Notes under the pieces: generated by a model
What the model saw: the letters and a program-made list of their open reading frames with translations, nothing else
Told to the model about the DNA's origin: nothing
The model's database searches: none
Part shown: in pieces, positions 46,564-55,569 of the stretch
Layout: every line of letters starts with the position of its first letter
Numbering within the stretch: the first letter of the stretch is position 1
Translations under genes and position numbers: made by a program
Assembly: GCA_964425745.1 (NCBI GenBank)
Contig: CAYRNW010000005.1
Span: 1 to 64,000, forward strand
Source: CALCNS01 sp964425745
GTDB taxonomy: Bacteria > Bacillota > JAAYKD01
Direction: 5' to 3'
Length of the DNA stretch: 64,000 bases

Positions 46564-47856
46564 ATGAATAAACAATGGATAGAAAACTTGCCTCAATACC
46601 TGGGACAAGAAGTAGTTGTCGAGGGATGGCTGCATCGCGTTCGTAAATTGGGCAAATTGGCCTTTTTATTGATTAAAGATGTGACCGGGGTGGTACAAGG
46701 CGTTGTCACCGGAAAACCGGAATGGTTACAAGAGATCGCCAATGAGCAAGCTGTCCGGGTGATTGGAACCGTATCCGCCTCAAATCAGCAAGCCTTAGGT
46801 GTGGAACTTCAAGTTCAAGAAATTATCATCTTAGGGAAAGTTTATAAAGATTTACCCTTTGAACTCAATCAAGATGAGATTGGAGCAGGGCTTGAACACG
46901 TATTGGATCATCGTGTTTTAAGTTTACGTCATCCTAAGACGGCCGCTGTTTTCAAAATTCAAGATAGTGTCATCAAAGCCTTTCGGGATTTTTTACATCA
47001 GGAAAAATTCACCGAAATCCACACTCCCAAAATCGTAGCAACCGGAACCGAAGGCGGAAGTGAATTATTTGAAATCAAGTATTTTGAGCAAACGGCGTTT
47101 TTAGCCCAATCGCCACAATTTTATAAACAAATGGCAATGGGGTCCGGGTTACAGCGGGTCTTTGAAGTCGCCCCTGTGTATCGAGCGGAACCCCATAACA
47201 CCTCCCGCCACTTAAGTGAATTCATCTCGCTAGATCTGGAAATGGGATTCATATCCGGCTTAGAAGATGTGCTCCGATTGGAAGAACGATTGCTGGAGTA
47301 TCTCTTTGCGTATCTCAAAGAATACAATGCCAAGGAACTGGCCATGTTCCAAGCGGTTTTACCCACGGTTGGTTCAATACCCCGGCTAAGAATCAAAGAG
47401 ATTGATTCTATTTTACAGAAGAATTATGGAAAGTCCTTAGGGATCTTAGATTTGGATTCCGAATCCGAGCGATTGATTTGTGAATATATGTATAAGGAAA
47501 CCGGGTCAGAATTTGTTTTTGCTACCCATTATGGCAAAGCCAACCGCCCCATGTATACGCAGCCCAGTGCCGATGACAACGAAGTCACCGAGAGTTTTGA
47601 CATGCTGTTCAGGGGATTAGAGATGAACTCGGGTGCCCAACGTGTTCATGATTACGATGTCTTAGTACAAAACATTCGTGCAAAAGGCTTACAACCGGAA
47701 AGTTTTGCCTCTTATCTAGAAATTTTCCAATACGGGATGCCTCCTCATGGTGGCTTTGCTGTTGGAGCAGAGCGCCTGGTGACCAAAATCCTTGGCTTAC
47801 AGAACATCCGGGAAGCGGTTTTGTTCCCAAGAGATCGATTCCGACTTACCCCCTAA
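46564..47856 (+). CDS. Archaeal-type aspartyl-tRNA synthetase, probably non-discriminating (AspRS2)
   Basis: A 430-residue class IIb synthetase of the short archaeal/eukaryotic form, without the ~100-residue GAD insert of bacterial AspRS. OB-fold N-domain with VEGWLHRVRKLGKLAFLLIK; motif 2 region VYRAEPHNTSRHLSEFISLD; PKIVATGTEGGSELFEI and FLAQSPQFYKQM; motif 3 GGFAVGAERLV. At the archaeal position where Trp marks discriminating enzymes there is His24, which is found in non-discriminating AspRS. Such enzymes also charge tRNA-Asn with Asp for GatCAB conversion. Own promoter and strong terminator. Confidence 0.85.
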   Translation: MNKQWIENLPQYLGQEVVVEGWLHRVRKLGKLAFLLIKDVTGVVQGVVTGKPEWLQEIANEQAVRVIGTVSASNQQALGVELQVQEIIILGKVYKDLPFELNQDEIGAGLEHVLDHRVLSLRHPKTAAVFKIQDSVIKAFRDFLHQEKFTEIHTPKIVATGTEGGSELFEIKYFEQTAFLAQSPQFYKQMAMGSGLQRVFEVAPVYRAEPHNTSRHLSEFISLDLEMGFISGLEDVLRLEERLLEYLFAYLKEYNAKELAMFQAVLPTVGSIPRLRIKEIDSILQKNYGKSLGILDLDSESERLICEYMYKETGSEFVFATHYGKANRPMYTQPSADDNEVTESFDMLFRGLEMNSGAQRVHDYDVLVQNIRAKGLQPESFASYLEIFQYGMPPHGGFAVGAERLVTKILGLQNIREAVLFPRDRFRLTP

Positions 47857-47878
47857 ATTTCCTAAGAACAGAAACATC

Positions 47879-47909
47879 AAAAGACCACCGATTAACGGTG
47901 GTCTTTTTT
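47879..47909 (+). terminator. Intrinsic terminator of aspS2
   Basis: Perfect stem AAAAGACCACCG (47879-47890) with CGGTGGTCTTTT (47896-47907), loop ATTAA, T-run of six. Confidence 0.93.
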
Positions 47910-47975
47910 GCTGGGAAGGAAGAATCCTTTCGGATGTAGAAATAAGAATGATAAAATCATAGGAGGTAGAAGGCT

Positions 47976-49124
47976 ATGCAAAAAAGGAAATTCGGCACAA
48001 TAGATTTCCAGCCATCCTTATTGGGATTTGGTGCGATGAGATTACCCACAGTCGGTCCTGAGAAGAGCATTGACGAGCAAGAAGCGATCCGCATGATTCG
48101 ACATGCCATAGACAGTGGTGTCAACTATGTTGACACTGCTTACAATTATCACAATAATCAATCAGAAATCGTGGTAGGCAAAGCTTTACAAGAAGGTTAT
48201 CGAGAAAAAGTGAAGTTGGCAACCAAAAATCCAACGTATAAGCTTTTTGAAACCCATGAATGGATGGAATTCTTGGATGAGCAGCTCGCAAAGTTGCAAA
48301 CAGACCACATTGATTTTTATCTGCAACACGCCTTGAACAAAGATCGTTTTGAGACATTTAAAAAGATCGGGGCCTTTGAAGAAGCGAAGAAAGCAAAAGC
48401 AATGGGAAAAATCAAAAACTTTGGTTTTAGCTTTCACGACAGTTTAAGCGTCTTCAAAGATATTGTCGATAGTTACCCGTGGGATTTCTGCCAGATTCAG
48501 CTGAATTATTTAGACACTGATTTCCAAGCGGGCTTAGAAGGATTACGCTATGCAGCAGCAAAGGGATTAGCTGTTATTGTGATGGAGCCACTCAAAGGCG
48601 GCAGGTTAGCTGCGAATTTGCCGACAGACATTCAAGCAATGTTCGATGAATACCCGCAGCAGCGCAGCCCTGTTGAATGGGCTTTGCGTTGGGTTGCCGA
48701 TCAACAGGAAGTGTCGCTTTTATTATCGGGTATGAGCACTATGGAACAAGTACAAGATAACCTAAGAATCTGCAGTCAAGAAGATATTACTGCAAACGGG
48801 ATGAAACCGGAAGATCGAGCGTTTCTAACCAAGGTTGCCAATTATTGGCGAGCCAAGATCAAAATTGATTGCACCTCCTGCCGTTATTGTATGCCGTGCC
48901 CTCAAGGCGTCAATATTCCGGGATGCTTCTCTCTATATAATAATGCTTCAATGTTTGATACCTGGAAAGCATCTGCCAAGACATATAAAGAACAATTTAT
49001 TGACAAACAAGTAGATGCCTCATTATGTGTAGAATGTGGTGCTTGTGAAAGCGTTTGTCCACAACAATTGGAGATCATTAAGACCCTCAAAGAGTTACAT
49101 GCGGAATTTGAAAGGATGATGTAG
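47976..49124 (+). CDS. Aldo/keto reductase with C-terminal 4Fe-4S ferredoxin domain
   Basis: A 382-residue NAD(P)H-dependent oxidoreductase-like protein. The AKR barrel (~1-285) has GFGAMRLPT, the catalytic Asp53 and Tyr58 in YVDTAYNYHN, ATKNP and LQHALN. The C-terminus (~290-375) adds CTSCRYCMPCPQGVNIPGCF and CVECGACESVCPQ, two cluster motifs linked by a helix. This fusion is frequent in Clostridia and methanogens; the physiological substrate is unknown. AGGAGGTAGAAGGCT upstream. The next gene begins one base after its stop region. Confidence 0.9.
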   Translation: MQKRKFGTIDFQPSLLGFGAMRLPTVGPEKSIDEQEAIRMIRHAIDSGVNYVDTAYNYHNNQSEIVVGKALQEGYREKVKLATKNPTYKLFETHEWMEFLDEQLAKLQTDHIDFYLQHALNKDRFETFKKIGAFEEAKKAKAMGKIKNFGFSFHDSLSVFKDIVDSYPWDFCQIQLNYLDTDFQAGLEGLRYAAAKGLAVIVMEPLKGGRLAANLPTDIQAMFDEYPQQRSPVEWALRWVADQQEVSLLLSGMSTMEQVQDNLRICSQEDITANGMKPEDRAFLTKVANYWRAKIKIDCTSCRYCMPCPQGVNIPGCFSLYNNASMFDTWKASAKTYKEQFIDKQVDASLCVECGACESVCPQQLEIIKTLKELHAEFERMM

Positions 49125-49125
49125 A

Positions 49126-50007
49126 ATGGATTATTCAAAAAAACCAGTTGGTGATCTTGTTGGCTATGAACTTGAAATTTTCCACTTTGGCTCAAATCCA
49201 GGCCCAAAATTAATGATCACTGCCGGCATCCATGGTGGAGAAGTCACCGGAATCCATGCGGCCAAACGATTGATCGAATATCTCAAACAGCATGAGAGTC
49301 AGCTTCAGGGTGAAGTCAAGATTTTACCGGTCTGTAATCAAGGCGGGTATCGCCGCATGCAACGCACCAATCCCTATGATGAGATCGACATGAATCGAAT
49401 CTTCCCCGGGAAACTGGGAAGCAAACCCACGCTCACAACCGCAGCCATGATCTATGCAGAGGCGGCATGGCCGGAGTACATTGTTGATTTACATTGTTGT
49501 GGCTTATATGGCAGTAATTATACCTTAGCTACCTGGATGGATTCTGAAAAGGATCGCGAGTTAGCAGCTATGCTGGATATCCCCGTGGTCATCAAATCCG
49601 GGGGTACTGCCGGGCAGTTGTTTGTTGAATCCAGTCAAAAACGAAACATTGCCAGTGTCATCATCGAATTGGCCGGAGGTCAACCGACCGGGGCCATCGA
49701 TATGGAAGCAGCGGATCAAGCATATGAAGCCTTATTGAAATTGATGATTCAGTTAAAAATGCTCCCGGGTGAGATTGAGAAACCGAATCCTGTTTTCTGT
49801 ATGCCGTTATCGAATTTAACTGCAACGGAAGATGGTTTATATCTCCCCTTGGTTGAAAAGGGCACTTGGGTCAGCAAAGGCAGCACCGTGGCAACATTAA
49901 ATGGAAAACCAATTCAAGTGGAAATGGATTGCCGTATCATGAATATTGGACCAGCCCGTTATTTATTCCGCGGAGATTATCTCTTTGTCTATACAACAAA
50001 AGCATAA
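49126..50007 (+). CDS. Succinylglutamate desuccinylase/aspartoacylase family protein
   Basis: A 293-residue M14-like zinc hydrolase. Zinc ligands appear in ITAGIHGGEVTG (His, Glu) and DLHCCGLYGSN (His); RMQRTNPYDEIDMNRIFPG holds substrate-binding Arg residues, and VIIELAGG near residue 185 holds the catalytic Glu. It probably removes an acyl group from an N-acylated amino acid or small peptide. It sits 1 base after the aldo/keto reductase stop and is followed 22 bases later by an MBL protein, suggesting a three-gene unit. Confidence 0.82.
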   Translation: MDYSKKPVGDLVGYELEIFHFGSNPGPKLMITAGIHGGEVTGIHAAKRLIEYLKQHESQLQGEVKILPVCNQGGYRRMQRTNPYDEIDMNRIFPGKLGSKPTLTTAAMIYAEAAWPEYIVDLHCCGLYGSNYTLATWMDSEKDRELAAMLDIPVVIKSGGTAGQLFVESSQKRNIASVIIELAGGQPTGAIDMEAADQAYEALLKLMIQLKMLPGEIEKPNPVFCMPLSNLTATEDGLYLPLVEKGTWVSKGSTVATLNGKPIQVEMDCRIMNIGPARYLFRGDYLFVYTTKA

Positions 50008-50029
50008 AAAAGCGAAAGGGAGTGAACCG

Positions 50030-50734
50030 ATGAGCTCCACTGTCTATACCCATCAACAAGTCGCACCCGGAACGTACGCAATCTTTCATCAGCATGTCCG
50101 TATGTTTTTAATTGAAGGAAATGAATCGGCGTTACTGTTCGATACCGGTAATCCCGGGGGAGAATTGGCTCAGTATATCAAACAACTAACAAGCAAACCG
50201 TTGACTGTGGTTCTAAGCCATGCGCATGGGGATCATATTGGAGCGGTTCCTCAATTTCCTTTTGTATACTTACATCCTGCGGATTTTCCGTTACTTCCGA
50301 AGGAAAGCTTAGGTAAATACCTACCTTTGTGCAAAGATCAAGGCTTTGAAATCGGAAACCGTTTCCTTGAGGTCTTAGAAATTCCAGGGCATACTCCCGG
50401 GAGCATCGCTTTACTCGATCAAAAAAACGGTTTATTATTCGTTGGAGACACCCTACAAGTGGGTCCAATCTACATGTTTATGCCAACCTGTTCGTTTGAA
50501 AAATTTATTCAAAGTATGGACCTCTTGGAAAGCAGAAGCAAATATTTCAAAGATGTGTATGCCTGTCATCATGACATGCCGGTCAGTGCAGATCTGATTC
50601 CTGTTTTGCGTGAAGGTGCACAGAACATGCTTGCCGGTACGCTAAAGGGAGAAGAGGTTCACCCCACCCCCACGAGGACGATGTGGGTCTACAAGCACAA
50701 AAACGTATCCTTCTATGGACCCCCAGTACAGTAA
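50030..50734 (+). CDS. MBL-fold metallohydrolase (glyoxalase II-like)
   Basis: A 234-residue hydrolase with signature SHAHGDHIGAVPQF, a GHTPGSIALLDQ segment, FVGDTLQVG with the bridging Asp and YACHHDMPV with the last His. This set matches the glyoxalase II/quorum-lactonase group of the MBL fold. Start 50030 chosen: AAAGGGAGTGA precedes it, whereas the longer reading frame starts inside the upstream gene. Ends at a UUCG-capped terminator. Confidence 0.8.
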   Translation: MSSTVYTHQQVAPGTYAIFHQHVRMFLIEGNESALLFDTGNPGGELAQYIKQLTSKPLTVVLSHAHGDHIGAVPQFPFVYLHPADFPLLPKESLGKYLPLCKDQGFEIGNRFLEVLEIPGHTPGSIALLDQKNGLLFVGDTLQVGPIYMFMPTCSFEKFIQSMDLLESRSKYFKDVYACHHDMPVSADLIPVLREGAQNMLAGTLKGEEVHPTPTRTMWVYKHKNVSFYGPPVQ

Positions 50735-50735
50735 A

Positions 50736-50762
50736 AGAGAGGCCTTCGGGCCTCTTTTTTTA
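50736..50762. terminator. UUCG-loop bidirectional terminator
   Basis: AGAGGCC (50738-50744), TTCG loop, GGCCTCT (50749-50755), then TTTTTTT on this strand. The other strand offers TTTTAC. It overlaps the stop of the convergent SIS gene. Confidence 0.9.
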
Positions 50763-51767
50763 ATAGGGTTGTAATCCTCCGTAGTAGCGTCGCTGGTCAG
50801 GGTGATGATTCTTGTAAAGTGATAAATAGTAAAAGAAAAATTCCAAAGGCACAAAAAGCAAAAATGGGGTCAGATCAACATGATAACCAGGGAGGATTTC
50901 GTTGATATCAAACAGTAAAACTCGCTGTGAATGTTGTGTAACAAATCGATACGCCCTTCGGGTTAATTCGGCAGAAGTATCATTGCCGATAAGAAAGAGG
51001 TATGGAGTTGTACTCTCGGTCATTTCCAATGGTCCATGCCGAAATTCCGCGGCCGATAATGCACACCCGTGGGTCCAAACAAATTCCATGAGCGTGATAA
51101 CACCTTCTTTATATGCGAGAGGCCAACAATTCCCTGCAGAAATGCTATACATTCCCGGCCACTGAGAAGCGGTTTCAGCCAACCTTCGAGCAGGTTCCTC
51201 CCATGTTTGGAGTAACTGATTCAATAATTTGGGGAGAAGCTTCAACTCCTCTTTTAGCCGGTGAAGATTTGTCGTTTCAGGGCAGAGGGCCAACGCAATG
51301 TAGTAGGTTAATAATAAGTGGATTTCCCAAATGCATTCTCCATTGTAGGCAAAACTTGAAGTACTAATTTGTGCCAACGGGGACGAACTCCTGTTCGTAA
51401 TTGCAAAAGTGTATGCTCCCCTTTGACGGGCAAGTAAAATCGCATCTAGAACCTCTTGGGTTGTACCCGAATGAGACACCGCCACGACAAGGCTGTGTTC
51501 TGACAGACCGAAGGGTGGCTGTGCAGCAAATTCCGCTGCGCTCATAGCAAAGGCTGGCAAACCGCTGTTTTTTTGTAGTAATCCAACGGCTGTTTCGCAA
51601 GCAGAAAGAGGGGAACCGCAAGCTACAAAATAAACAGCATTGGGGTTGGAATGCCCCCTTAGAACTTCCTCGATTCGTGGTGGGCTCTCTACGAGGAGGC
51701 GGCGAACTTCCTCGCACATAGTATCGGTTACTAAGAAATCAACTTCGGCTTTGTTAAGTTGTAACAT
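50760..51767 (-). CDS. SIS-domain sugar isomerase/deglycase-like protein
   Basis: A 335-residue protein with two SIS phosphosugar-binding domains. The first has YFVACGSPLSACETA, VAVSHSGTTQEVLDAI and AITNRSSSPLA; the second has the FRHGPLEMTES motif. The C-terminal DQRRYYGG tail recalls FrlB-type fructoselysine-6-phosphate deglycase, and the family otherwise includes GlmS-like aldose isomerases. No glutaminase domain is present. Substrate unknown. Its start overlaps the end of the methyltransferase gene by 14 bases, so the two are translationally coupled. Confidence 0.8.
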   Translation of the reverse strand: MLQLNKAEVDFLVTDTMCEEVRRLLVESPPRIEEVLRGHSNPNAVYFVACGSPLSACETAVGLLQKNSGLPAFAMSAAEFAAQPPFGLSEHSLVVAVSHSGTTQEVLDAILLARQRGAYTFAITNRSSSPLAQISTSSFAYNGECIWEIHLLLTYYIALALCPETTNLHRLKEELKLLPKLLNQLLQTWEEPARRLAETASQWPGMYSISAGNCWPLAYKEGVITLMEFVWTHGCALSAAEFRHGPLEMTESTTPYLFLIGNDTSAELTRRAYRFVTQHSQRVLLFDINEILPGYHVDLTPFLLFVPLEFFFYYLSLYKNHHPDQRRYYGGLQPY

Positions 51768-52371
51768 CGAACTCCTCCTTTCGGGTGGTTTCTACTAAAA
51801 CAACCCAGGCATTGGCTTTGGATTCTTGTTTCGTGAGTGGTATATTCCACATGGGATTGCGAAGTAATGACAAGACCGATTCAATGCTACTGACCTCTCC
51901 GCAGGATGGTTCCGAAGCATCTGGAGTTCTGCTTTGACCAATCAACAATTGACCGTTCGGTTTCAAAAAACTGAAACAGCGCATTAGCAGTTGTTCTTTC
52001 TCAGGCGAGGGAATCTGATGCCAGACATTTCGAAGAAAAATCAGATCATAATAGTTCTTTCTAAAAGAGAACTTTAAGAAATCTGCCAATAAGTAACGAT
52101 GGCATGGATTCTTCTGTTGGGCATATTCGATTTGGCGATATGAAAGATCTACGCCCTCATATTCATAGGATTGATTTTTCAGCAATCGGTGCACCGCAAG
52201 AGCATTCCCACATCCTAAATCCAAAATATGGCTATGAGGAGGGAGTTCACGGATTGCTTCATCATAAACGTACAAAAGCTCTTTTTTTTCTTGATTGGCA
52301 TACCCTCTTATCGTATCATAGGAGGGATGATTATAGAACGTTGATATGGAGTCAAGAAGTGTGTTTCCCAA
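51754..52371 (-). CDS. SAM-dependent class I methyltransferase
   Basis: A 205-residue small-molecule-type methyltransferase: motif I HILDLGCGNALAVHRLL, acidic loop YEGVDLSYRQIEYA, YDLIFLRNVWHQIPSP (motif IV region) and LKPNGQLLIGQS (motif VI). The open frame extends upstream to 52614, but the best start is TTG at 52371, since AAGGATGGTGAT, a near-complete anti-SD match, sits just before it; ATG 52383 has no spacing from its site. Substrate unknown. Translationally coupled to the SIS gene; divergent from the creatininase-like gene. Confidence 0.7.
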   Translation of the reverse strand: MGNTLLDSISTFYNHPSYDTIRGYANQEKKELLYVYDEAIRELPPHSHILDLGCGNALAVHRLLKNQSYEYEGVDLSYRQIEYAQQKNPCHRYLLADFLKFSFRKNYYDLIFLRNVWHQIPSPEKEQLLMRCFSFLKPNGQLLIGQSRTPDASEPSCGEVSSIESVLSLLRNPMWNIPLTKQESKANAWVVLVETTRKEEFDVTT

Positions 52372-52489
52372 AAAAATCACCATCCTTATGCTTGGATTAT
52401 ACTCCATTCCAATGCAAGTGACAAGAGAACGGAAGGAAAACAAAGGGAAGAAGCAGAAATAAGCGTGGAAAATGTTGAGGAGGCTTAAT

Positions 52490-53221
52490 ATGTATATTGC
52501 AAACTTGACCAAAGAGACATTTCGGGAAGCAAGTAAAACCATCGATACCGTGATCATTCCGATTGGATCCTTAGAGGCACACGGTTCCCATTGTCCGTTG
52601 AGTACCGATATCATCGTTCCTGAAAAAATTCTCAGTTTTGTTGAACAGCACTATGGGCAACGCATCTTCATAGCTCCAACGGTAAATTACGGATACACCC
52701 CTTCACTTGCTCATTTTCCAGGAACAATTCACATAAGCGGAGACACCTTGTTCCGATATGTCAGTGAAATTGGCGAAGGATGGGCAAAGTGGGGAATCAA
52801 AAATATTGTTCTTTTTAATGGACATGGAGGAAATATTCCAGCACTGACCTTAGCCGGAAACCGAATAGCTGTCAATGGCGTAAGAGTAATGTTAATCAAT
52901 TGGTGGATGACCTACTCCAAAGAAATATTAACGATTTGCGACGCCCAAGGACACGCTGGAGAAGATGAAACATCGGTCGTTTTAGCCATTGATCCGGACT
53001 TGGTTCATATGGAAAAGGCTGGCGTTCATGATCGTCAACCGATGACCTCTCTTTTTTCTGAGGACATCATACATTACTCGTATCCCGATGCGCTAAGCGG
53101 GGATGCCACCAAAGCTACCGCAGCTAAAGGGTATGCTATTTATGAAAAAGTGGTTCATAGTTTCGAGATGATGTTAGAACGACTTTGGAAAGAAGATTTG
53201 ACTGATCCAAAAAAGGTATAA
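52490..53221 (+). CDS. Creatininase family protein
   Basis: A 243-residue amidohydrolase of the creatininase fold. Metal-binding and active-site blocks: PIGSLEAHGSHCPLSTDIIV, FNGHGGNIPAL and GHAGEDETSVVLAI. The family includes creatininase, MftE-like peptidases and cyclic amide hydrolases such as FAPy deformylase, so the substrate is unclear. GAGGAGGCTTA precedes ATG 52490. First of three overlapping or close genes leading to the sensor kinase. Confidence 0.85.
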   Translation: MYIANLTKETFREASKTIDTVIIPIGSLEAHGSHCPLSTDIIVPEKILSFVEQHYGQRIFIAPTVNYGYTPSLAHFPGTIHISGDTLFRYVSEIGEGWAKWGIKNIVLFNGHGGNIPALTLAGNRIAVNGVRVMLINWWMTYSKEILTICDAQGHAGEDETSVVLAIDPDLVHMEKAGVHDRQPMTSLFSEDIIHYSYPDALSGDATKATAAKGYAIYEKVVHSFEMMLERLWKEDLTDPKKV

Positions 53222-53239
53222 GAAAAAGGAGCGAAGCAG

Positions 53240-54076
53240 ATGAATGGGTTAACCGCTTCAATTATCGTACAAGGCCGTCAATTTGAATGTCGCTTGGGTA
53301 GTGAACACGGAATCGTTCTGGTAGGAGATGCAGCCCATAGTCATTGGCAACCCTCTACGGCAGGTTATTTTGAGGGTTCTGATTTTCCCCCTTTACAGGA
53401 CCGTATTGTTGAACAGATTGGAAACGGGGTTTCTCTGCTCTGCATTGGTTGGCATGACCAAGTTCTGAATCTACAACAGAAACTAAATTTTTTTGAGTTC
53501 CTTTCAGTTGGAGCTCTCGAATATCCCTTGTTGCACGATTTTAAAGATTCTCAAGACTTACAGCTCGCTTTAGAGAAATTACCGGGTAAGCCTCTAGTTA
53601 AGTTACCTGCCTATGATGATCCGCAACTGAGGGCTTTCTTAGAAATCGGCCAAAAGTACGCTGTGCAATGGTTGTGTCCAGTGCGAAGTTACAAAAGCAC
53701 CCCATGGTCTCAAGAAAGCAAATATAAAATCATTGAGCAGTGGCAGACGATTCTAAAGCAGGAATTCGCAGTATATTTGCCATTACCGGCTCAAAATCAC
53801 AATCCACAAGCCCTTTTTGATACGTTTGCCGGCATCACAAGCATCAAGGAGCGCTACCGCTGCCCCGTCGTGATCCGGCCTTCTGGTTCGAGGTCAACCG
53901 TATCAAAAGGGTGGTTGCAAGCAGCCTTAACAGTTTGGGCTATGGAGCGCGGCGCTGATGCGCTATTACTCAATCCTTTACAACGTGAAGTTGCGAACGC
54001 CGGTCAAGAAGCTGCAGGATTGATGCAAAGATCAATACAGAAACTTCCTCTGGAGATGAAACGATGGATAAAATAG
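53240..54076 (+). CDS. Unrecognised protein, possibly pterin-binding-like TIM barrel
   Basis: A 278-residue protein without signal peptide or membrane segments. No firm family. The alternating strand-helix pattern and the end segment, with TVSKGWLQAALTVWAMERG then ADALLLNPL, recall the last barrel strands of dihydropteroate-synthase-like domains, where a similar LDAAILNP occurs. The N-terminus (EHGIVLVGDAAHSHWQ) is not DHPS-like. AAAAGGAGCG lies upstream, 18 bases after the creatininase-like stop, and its 3' end overlaps the kinase gene by 13 bases. The coupling suggests it works with one of these neighbours. Function unknown. Confidence 0.6.
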   Translation: MNGLTASIIVQGRQFECRLGSEHGIVLVGDAAHSHWQPSTAGYFEGSDFPPLQDRIVEQIGNGVSLLCIGWHDQVLNLQQKLNFFEFLSVGALEYPLLHDFKDSQDLQLALEKLPGKPLVKLPAYDDPQLRAFLEIGQKYAVQWLCPVRSYKSTPWSQESKYKIIEQWQTILKQEFAVYLPLPAQNHNPQALFDTFAGITSIKERYRCPVVIRPSGSRSTVSKGWLQAALTVWAMERGADALLLNPLQREVANAGQEAAGLMQRSIQKLPLEMKRWIK

Positions 54077-55566
54077 AAACCCTTAGCCGTGAAGCTGAAA
54101 AAGAGAATGGAGTTCAATGGGAGCTTTGGAAAAGGGTTCTCATTGTTTCCTTCTGTACCGCAATTCTTGGGGAGATGAAGTTGAATCCGGCGACCTTGGG
54201 TGGAACCCAGGAGTTTGGATTGGGAATCATTGCCTTTAGTTTTGCATTGCTTTTTTGGAAGGACATGGGAATTTTTATTACGGCCTTTTTTACCGGGATG
54301 ACGGTAATCTTGATCAAAGCAATTTTCTTGCTTCCTTCAGCGCAAACCAGTGATTTAGTTGAATTAGCCCTGAAGTTAAACTGGCCAATTTTAGGATATT
54401 ATATTACGAATGCGTTTGTTCAAACAGCTGCGGATATTCGTCATAATGTAGAGAAACCCACCTATGTTGCGGCATGGTTGTTTTTATCGGATTTACTGGC
54501 GACTTTTTTAGAAATGGTATTACGCAACGAGCAAGTAGCATTAGCAGCGGGTTTCCCGACCTTGCGAGAGATGGCCTATGCAGCAGCCTTCCGAACGGCT
54601 ATCATTGTAGCATTTTTCTATATTATTCGAAGAAGGCAAATCGTGGAATTGGCAGAACAAGAAAAAGCCAAATATGAGGACCTTCTCATGCTTCTCAATG
54701 GCTTACATGCTGAAGCATTCTTCCTCAAAAAATCTGCAGGGGATATCGAAAAAACCATGGCAAAAGCATATGCTTTGTATCGCACCCTGCAAAACAAACA
54801 AAAGGAGTATGAGCGCGGAGATAAATTGACCTTGGATGCTTTAGATGTGGCGAAGGACATTCATGAAATCAAGAAAGATTATCAACGCATTGTTGCCGGT
54901 ATTGAAAAATTGATTACTGCAGAAAACCTTGGAGAAGATATGGGGTTAGAAGACATCATTAGTATCATCTTCTCGACCAATGATTCTTATGCCAAACGGC
55001 TGCAAAAAGAAATCGTTTTTACCAGTCAGCTGAATTATCGTTTTCGGACTAAAGAGTACCATTCTCTGATTTCTATTTTGAACAATCTGGTATCCAATGC
55101 GGTAGAAGCGAACGAACTATCCCCCGGTCATATTCAGATTACCTCAAGAGTGATTGGCTGGCATATTTTCTTAACCGTCACCGATGATGGCCCTGGAATT
55201 GAAGAGATGGATCAACAAATCATCTTTGCCCCGGGATATACCACAAAATTCTCAGGCAATGGCATGCAATCGACCGGTATTGGCTTGACCCATGTGCATT
55301 CGATTGTCCAGAGCTTAGGCGGTGAAGTTACTGTTGAGTCGAAAAAAGGACTTACTGCGTTTCATTTAATGATTCCACGTGAATCCTTGGAAAATATGCT
55401 AAATAGTGAGCAGGTTGAAGAAGAAGAGGAACGAAAAAAAGACGAAGAGCGAAAAAAAAGCAAACTACCTTCAGAGGGCAGTTTGCAGACCTTTTCGAAA
55501 AATTATCGGAATCCACCGAAACAAGTTCGAAGTGATGATGATGTGGAACCCGAGGTCAAGGAGTAG
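54064..55566 (+). CDS. Membrane sensor histidine kinase (GlnK/YcbA-like)
   Basis: A 500-residue kinase. About five membrane helices (~25-190) form the sensor with little extracellular loop. A coiled-coil (~195-255) leads to the phosphoacceptor region DVAKDIHEIKKDY with His267. The GHKL ATPase has N-box ILNNLVSNAVEANE, G1 VTDDGPGIEE and G2 STGIGLTHVHSIV. The last ~50 residues are very charged (EEEEERKKDEERKK) and probably disordered, an unusual tail. The layout resembles B. subtilis GlnK, which pairs with a YcbB/GlnL-type regulator; such a regulator is encoded 0.8 kb away on the other strand. Start 54064 with GGAG 8 bases upstream. Confidence 0.82.
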   Translation: MDKIETLSREAEKENGVQWELWKRVLIVSFCTAILGEMKLNPATLGGTQEFGLGIIAFSFALLFWKDMGIFITAFFTGMTVILIKAIFLLPSAQTSDLVELALKLNWPILGYYITNAFVQTAADIRHNVEKPTYVAAWLFLSDLLATFLEMVLRNEQVALAAGFPTLREMAYAAAFRTAIIVAFFYIIRRRQIVELAEQEKAKYEDLLMLLNGLHAEAFFLKKSAGDIEKTMAKAYALYRTLQNKQKEYERGDKLTLDALDVAKDIHEIKKDYQRIVAGIEKLITAENLGEDMGLEDIISIIFSTNDSYAKRLQKEIVFTSQLNYRFRTKEYHSLISILNNLVSNAVEANELSPGHIQITSRVIGWHIFLTVTDDGPGIEEMDQQIIFAPGYTTKFSGNGMQSTGIGLTHVHSIVQSLGGEVTVESKKGLTAFHLMIPRESLENMLNSEQVEEEEERKKDEERKKSKLPSEGSLQTFSKNYRNPPKQVRSDDDVEPEVKE

Positions 55567-55569
55567 GGA

